A stretch of DNA of 6,288 bases from Ruminococcaceae bacterium UBA5423 (GTDB taxonomy: Bacteria > Bacillota > Clostridia > Oscillospirales > Acutalibacteraceae), in assembly GCA_002409375.1 (NCBI GenBank), contig DHNF01000047.1, positions 11,129-17,416 of the forward strand, read 5' to 3'. Positions 5,790 through 6,288 of this stretch are shown here, one piece after another (within the stretch, counting starts at the first letter, position 1; every line of letters starts with the position of its first letter). Under the pieces are notes generated by a model that saw only the letters and a list, made by a program, of their open reading frames with translations, was not told the origin of the DNA and did not search any database. The translations under genes were made by a program, and so were the position numbers.

Positions 5790-6068
5790 ATGTACGAAGA
5801 CAAAACTCTCATTTGCAAGGAATGCGGTGCTGAATTTATTTTCACCGCAGGCGAGCAGGAATTCTATGCTGAAAAAGGTTTCGTAAACGAGCCGCAGCGT
5901 TGCAAGACCTGCCGCGACGCCCGCAAATCCGCTGCTAGGTCGGATCGAGAGATGCACACTGCCGTGTGCGCAAATTGCGGTAAGGAAGCAAGAGTTCCCT
6001 TTAAGCCCCGCGAGGATCGTCCGGTTTATTGCAGCGATTGCTTCGCATCCATGAGAGGCGAAAACTAA
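5790..6068 (+). CDS. small double zinc-ribbon protein (zf-trcl type)
   Basis: This 92-residue protein carries two four-cysteine zinc-ribbon units. The first is Cys9/Cys12 with Cys38/Cys41, surrounding the family-typical GAEFIFTAGEQEFYAEKGF (13-31). The second is Cys60/Cys63 with Cys81/Cys84, including VPFKPREDRPVYC (69-81). The first half matches the probable zinc-ribbon domain common in small proteins of anaerobic Bacillota and other bacteria. The biochemical role is unknown; nucleic acid or protein binding is the usual guess. It has a good start (GAGG 5779-5782, 7 nt before ATG) and follows the sigma gene by 134 bp, so it may be a partly read-through member of the same transcript. It ends before a strong terminator. 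Confidence 0.9.
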   Translation: MYEDKTLICKECGAEFIFTAGEQEFYAEKGFVNEPQRCKTCRDARKSAARSDREMHTAVCANCGKEARVPFKPREDRPVYCSDCFASMRGEN

Positions 6069-6101
6069 ATGTTTTCAAAAAACACCCCGGCCATTAGGCG
6101 A

Positions 6102-6129
6102 GTGTTCATAAAGATACTTTGTGAACCAC
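6102..6129. repeat. inverted repeat before terminator
   Basis: GTTCATAAAG (6104-6113) and CTTTGTGAAC (6117-6126) pair over 10 bp with one T-G wobble around an ATA loop, with two more pairs beyond a bulge. There is no U-tract after it, so it is not itself a classical terminator. It could stabilise the 3' end of the zinc-ribbon mRNA or be a protein-binding palindrome. Confidence 0.5.
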
Positions 6130-6145
6130 CTAAAATGCGAGGTAT

Positions 6146-6175
6146 AAGGCGGACAGTTTCGGCTGTCCGCCTTTT
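6146..6175. terminator. shared intrinsic terminator with UUCG loop
   Basis: An 11-bp perfect stem, AAGGCGGACAG / CTGTCCGCCTT, closes on TTTCGG, giving a UUCG-type tetraloop with a U-G closing pair, followed by TTTT on the plus strand (6172-6175). It lies between two convergent genes, and the minus-strand reading has a weaker TTATA tail, so it may serve both. Confidence 0.85.
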
Positions 6176-6183
6176 GCTATGCC

Positions 6184-6288
6184 TTAAATTGCGGCCTGCA
6201 GCTCATCATCAAACATCATTTCATCATCCATTCCGTAGAATTCTTCCATGGATGGAATATCAAATTCCTCTTTGACATCGTTCAGCAT
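6184..6288 (-). CDS. C-terminal end of an unidentified acidic protein (partial at window edge)
   Basis: The minus strand is open from the right edge to a TAA at 6186-6184, giving 34 residues ending DDELQAAI. The segment is strongly acidic and methionine-rich (MEEFYGMDDEMMFDDEL), like the flexible tail of a larger protein. An ATG happens to lie exactly at the edge (6288-6286), but no upstream sequence is available to test for a ribosome binding site, so it is treated as partial. The stop lies 8 bp from the shared terminator, as expected for a real convergent gene. The family is not recognisable. Confidence 0.55.
   Translation of the reverse strand: MLNDVKEEFDIPSMEEFYGMDDEMMFDDELQAAI

Noticed and set aside
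6069..6275. plus-strand ORF of 68 codons beginning right after the zinc-ribbon stop
   Set aside because: It reads through the inverted repeat and the strong terminator, has no ribosome binding site, has a composition unlike a protein, and overlaps the minus-strand acidic gene.

Overview
The window looks like a chromosomal segment of an anaerobic, endospore-forming Bacillota (Clostridia, probably Oscillospirales-like). This is inferred from three things: a complete cotJABC spore-coat operon beside a YaaH-like LysM/GH18 spore protein, an NfnAB-type flavin/iron-sulfur pair typical of anaerobes, and a SigH-like sigma factor. Base composition is moderate, with AT-rich intergenic DNA and sigma-A-like promoters. 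No insertion sequence, CRISPR array, rRNA or intact tRNA was seen.

Layout. Positions 1-158 are non-coding and contain a Fur-box-like palindrome at the extreme left edge and two TATAAT hexamers. At 159-1229 lies a LysM + GH18-like protein whose catalytic residues are gone. After a hairpin and a sporulation-type promoter (AC-N17-CATATACT), the tightly packed cotJA (53 aa), cotJB and cotJC genes run from 1355 to 2359 and end at a strong intrinsic terminator. A separate housekeeping promoter (TTGATT-17-TAAAAT) drives nfnA-nfnB (2513-4742). A gene-free stretch of about 300 bp carries a C-rich tract and two sigma-A-like promoters, the second nearly perfect (TTGACA-17-TACAAT). It leads to a SigH-like sigma gene (about 5041-5655). 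Between this and a small double-zinc-ribbon protein (5790-6068) lies a 63-nt tRNA-like relic. The zinc-ribbon gene ends at a UUCG-loop terminator shared with a convergent minus-strand gene whose acidic C-terminus enters from the right edge.

How the genes fit together. The left third is a sporulation cluster of spore coat or cortex components: a manganese catalase-like CotJC with its partners CotJA and CotJB, and a probably non-catalytic LysM/GH18 protein. The middle is redox metabolism, with NfnAB balancing NADH, NADPH and reduced ferredoxin. The right third is regulatory: a transition/sporulation-type sigma factor followed by a small zinc-ribbon protein.

No entirely new multi-gene system is evident. 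The most interesting items are the catalytically dead GH18 domain, the divergent SigH-like factor, the tRNA-like relic with its partial repeat, and the Fur-like palindrome at the left edge.
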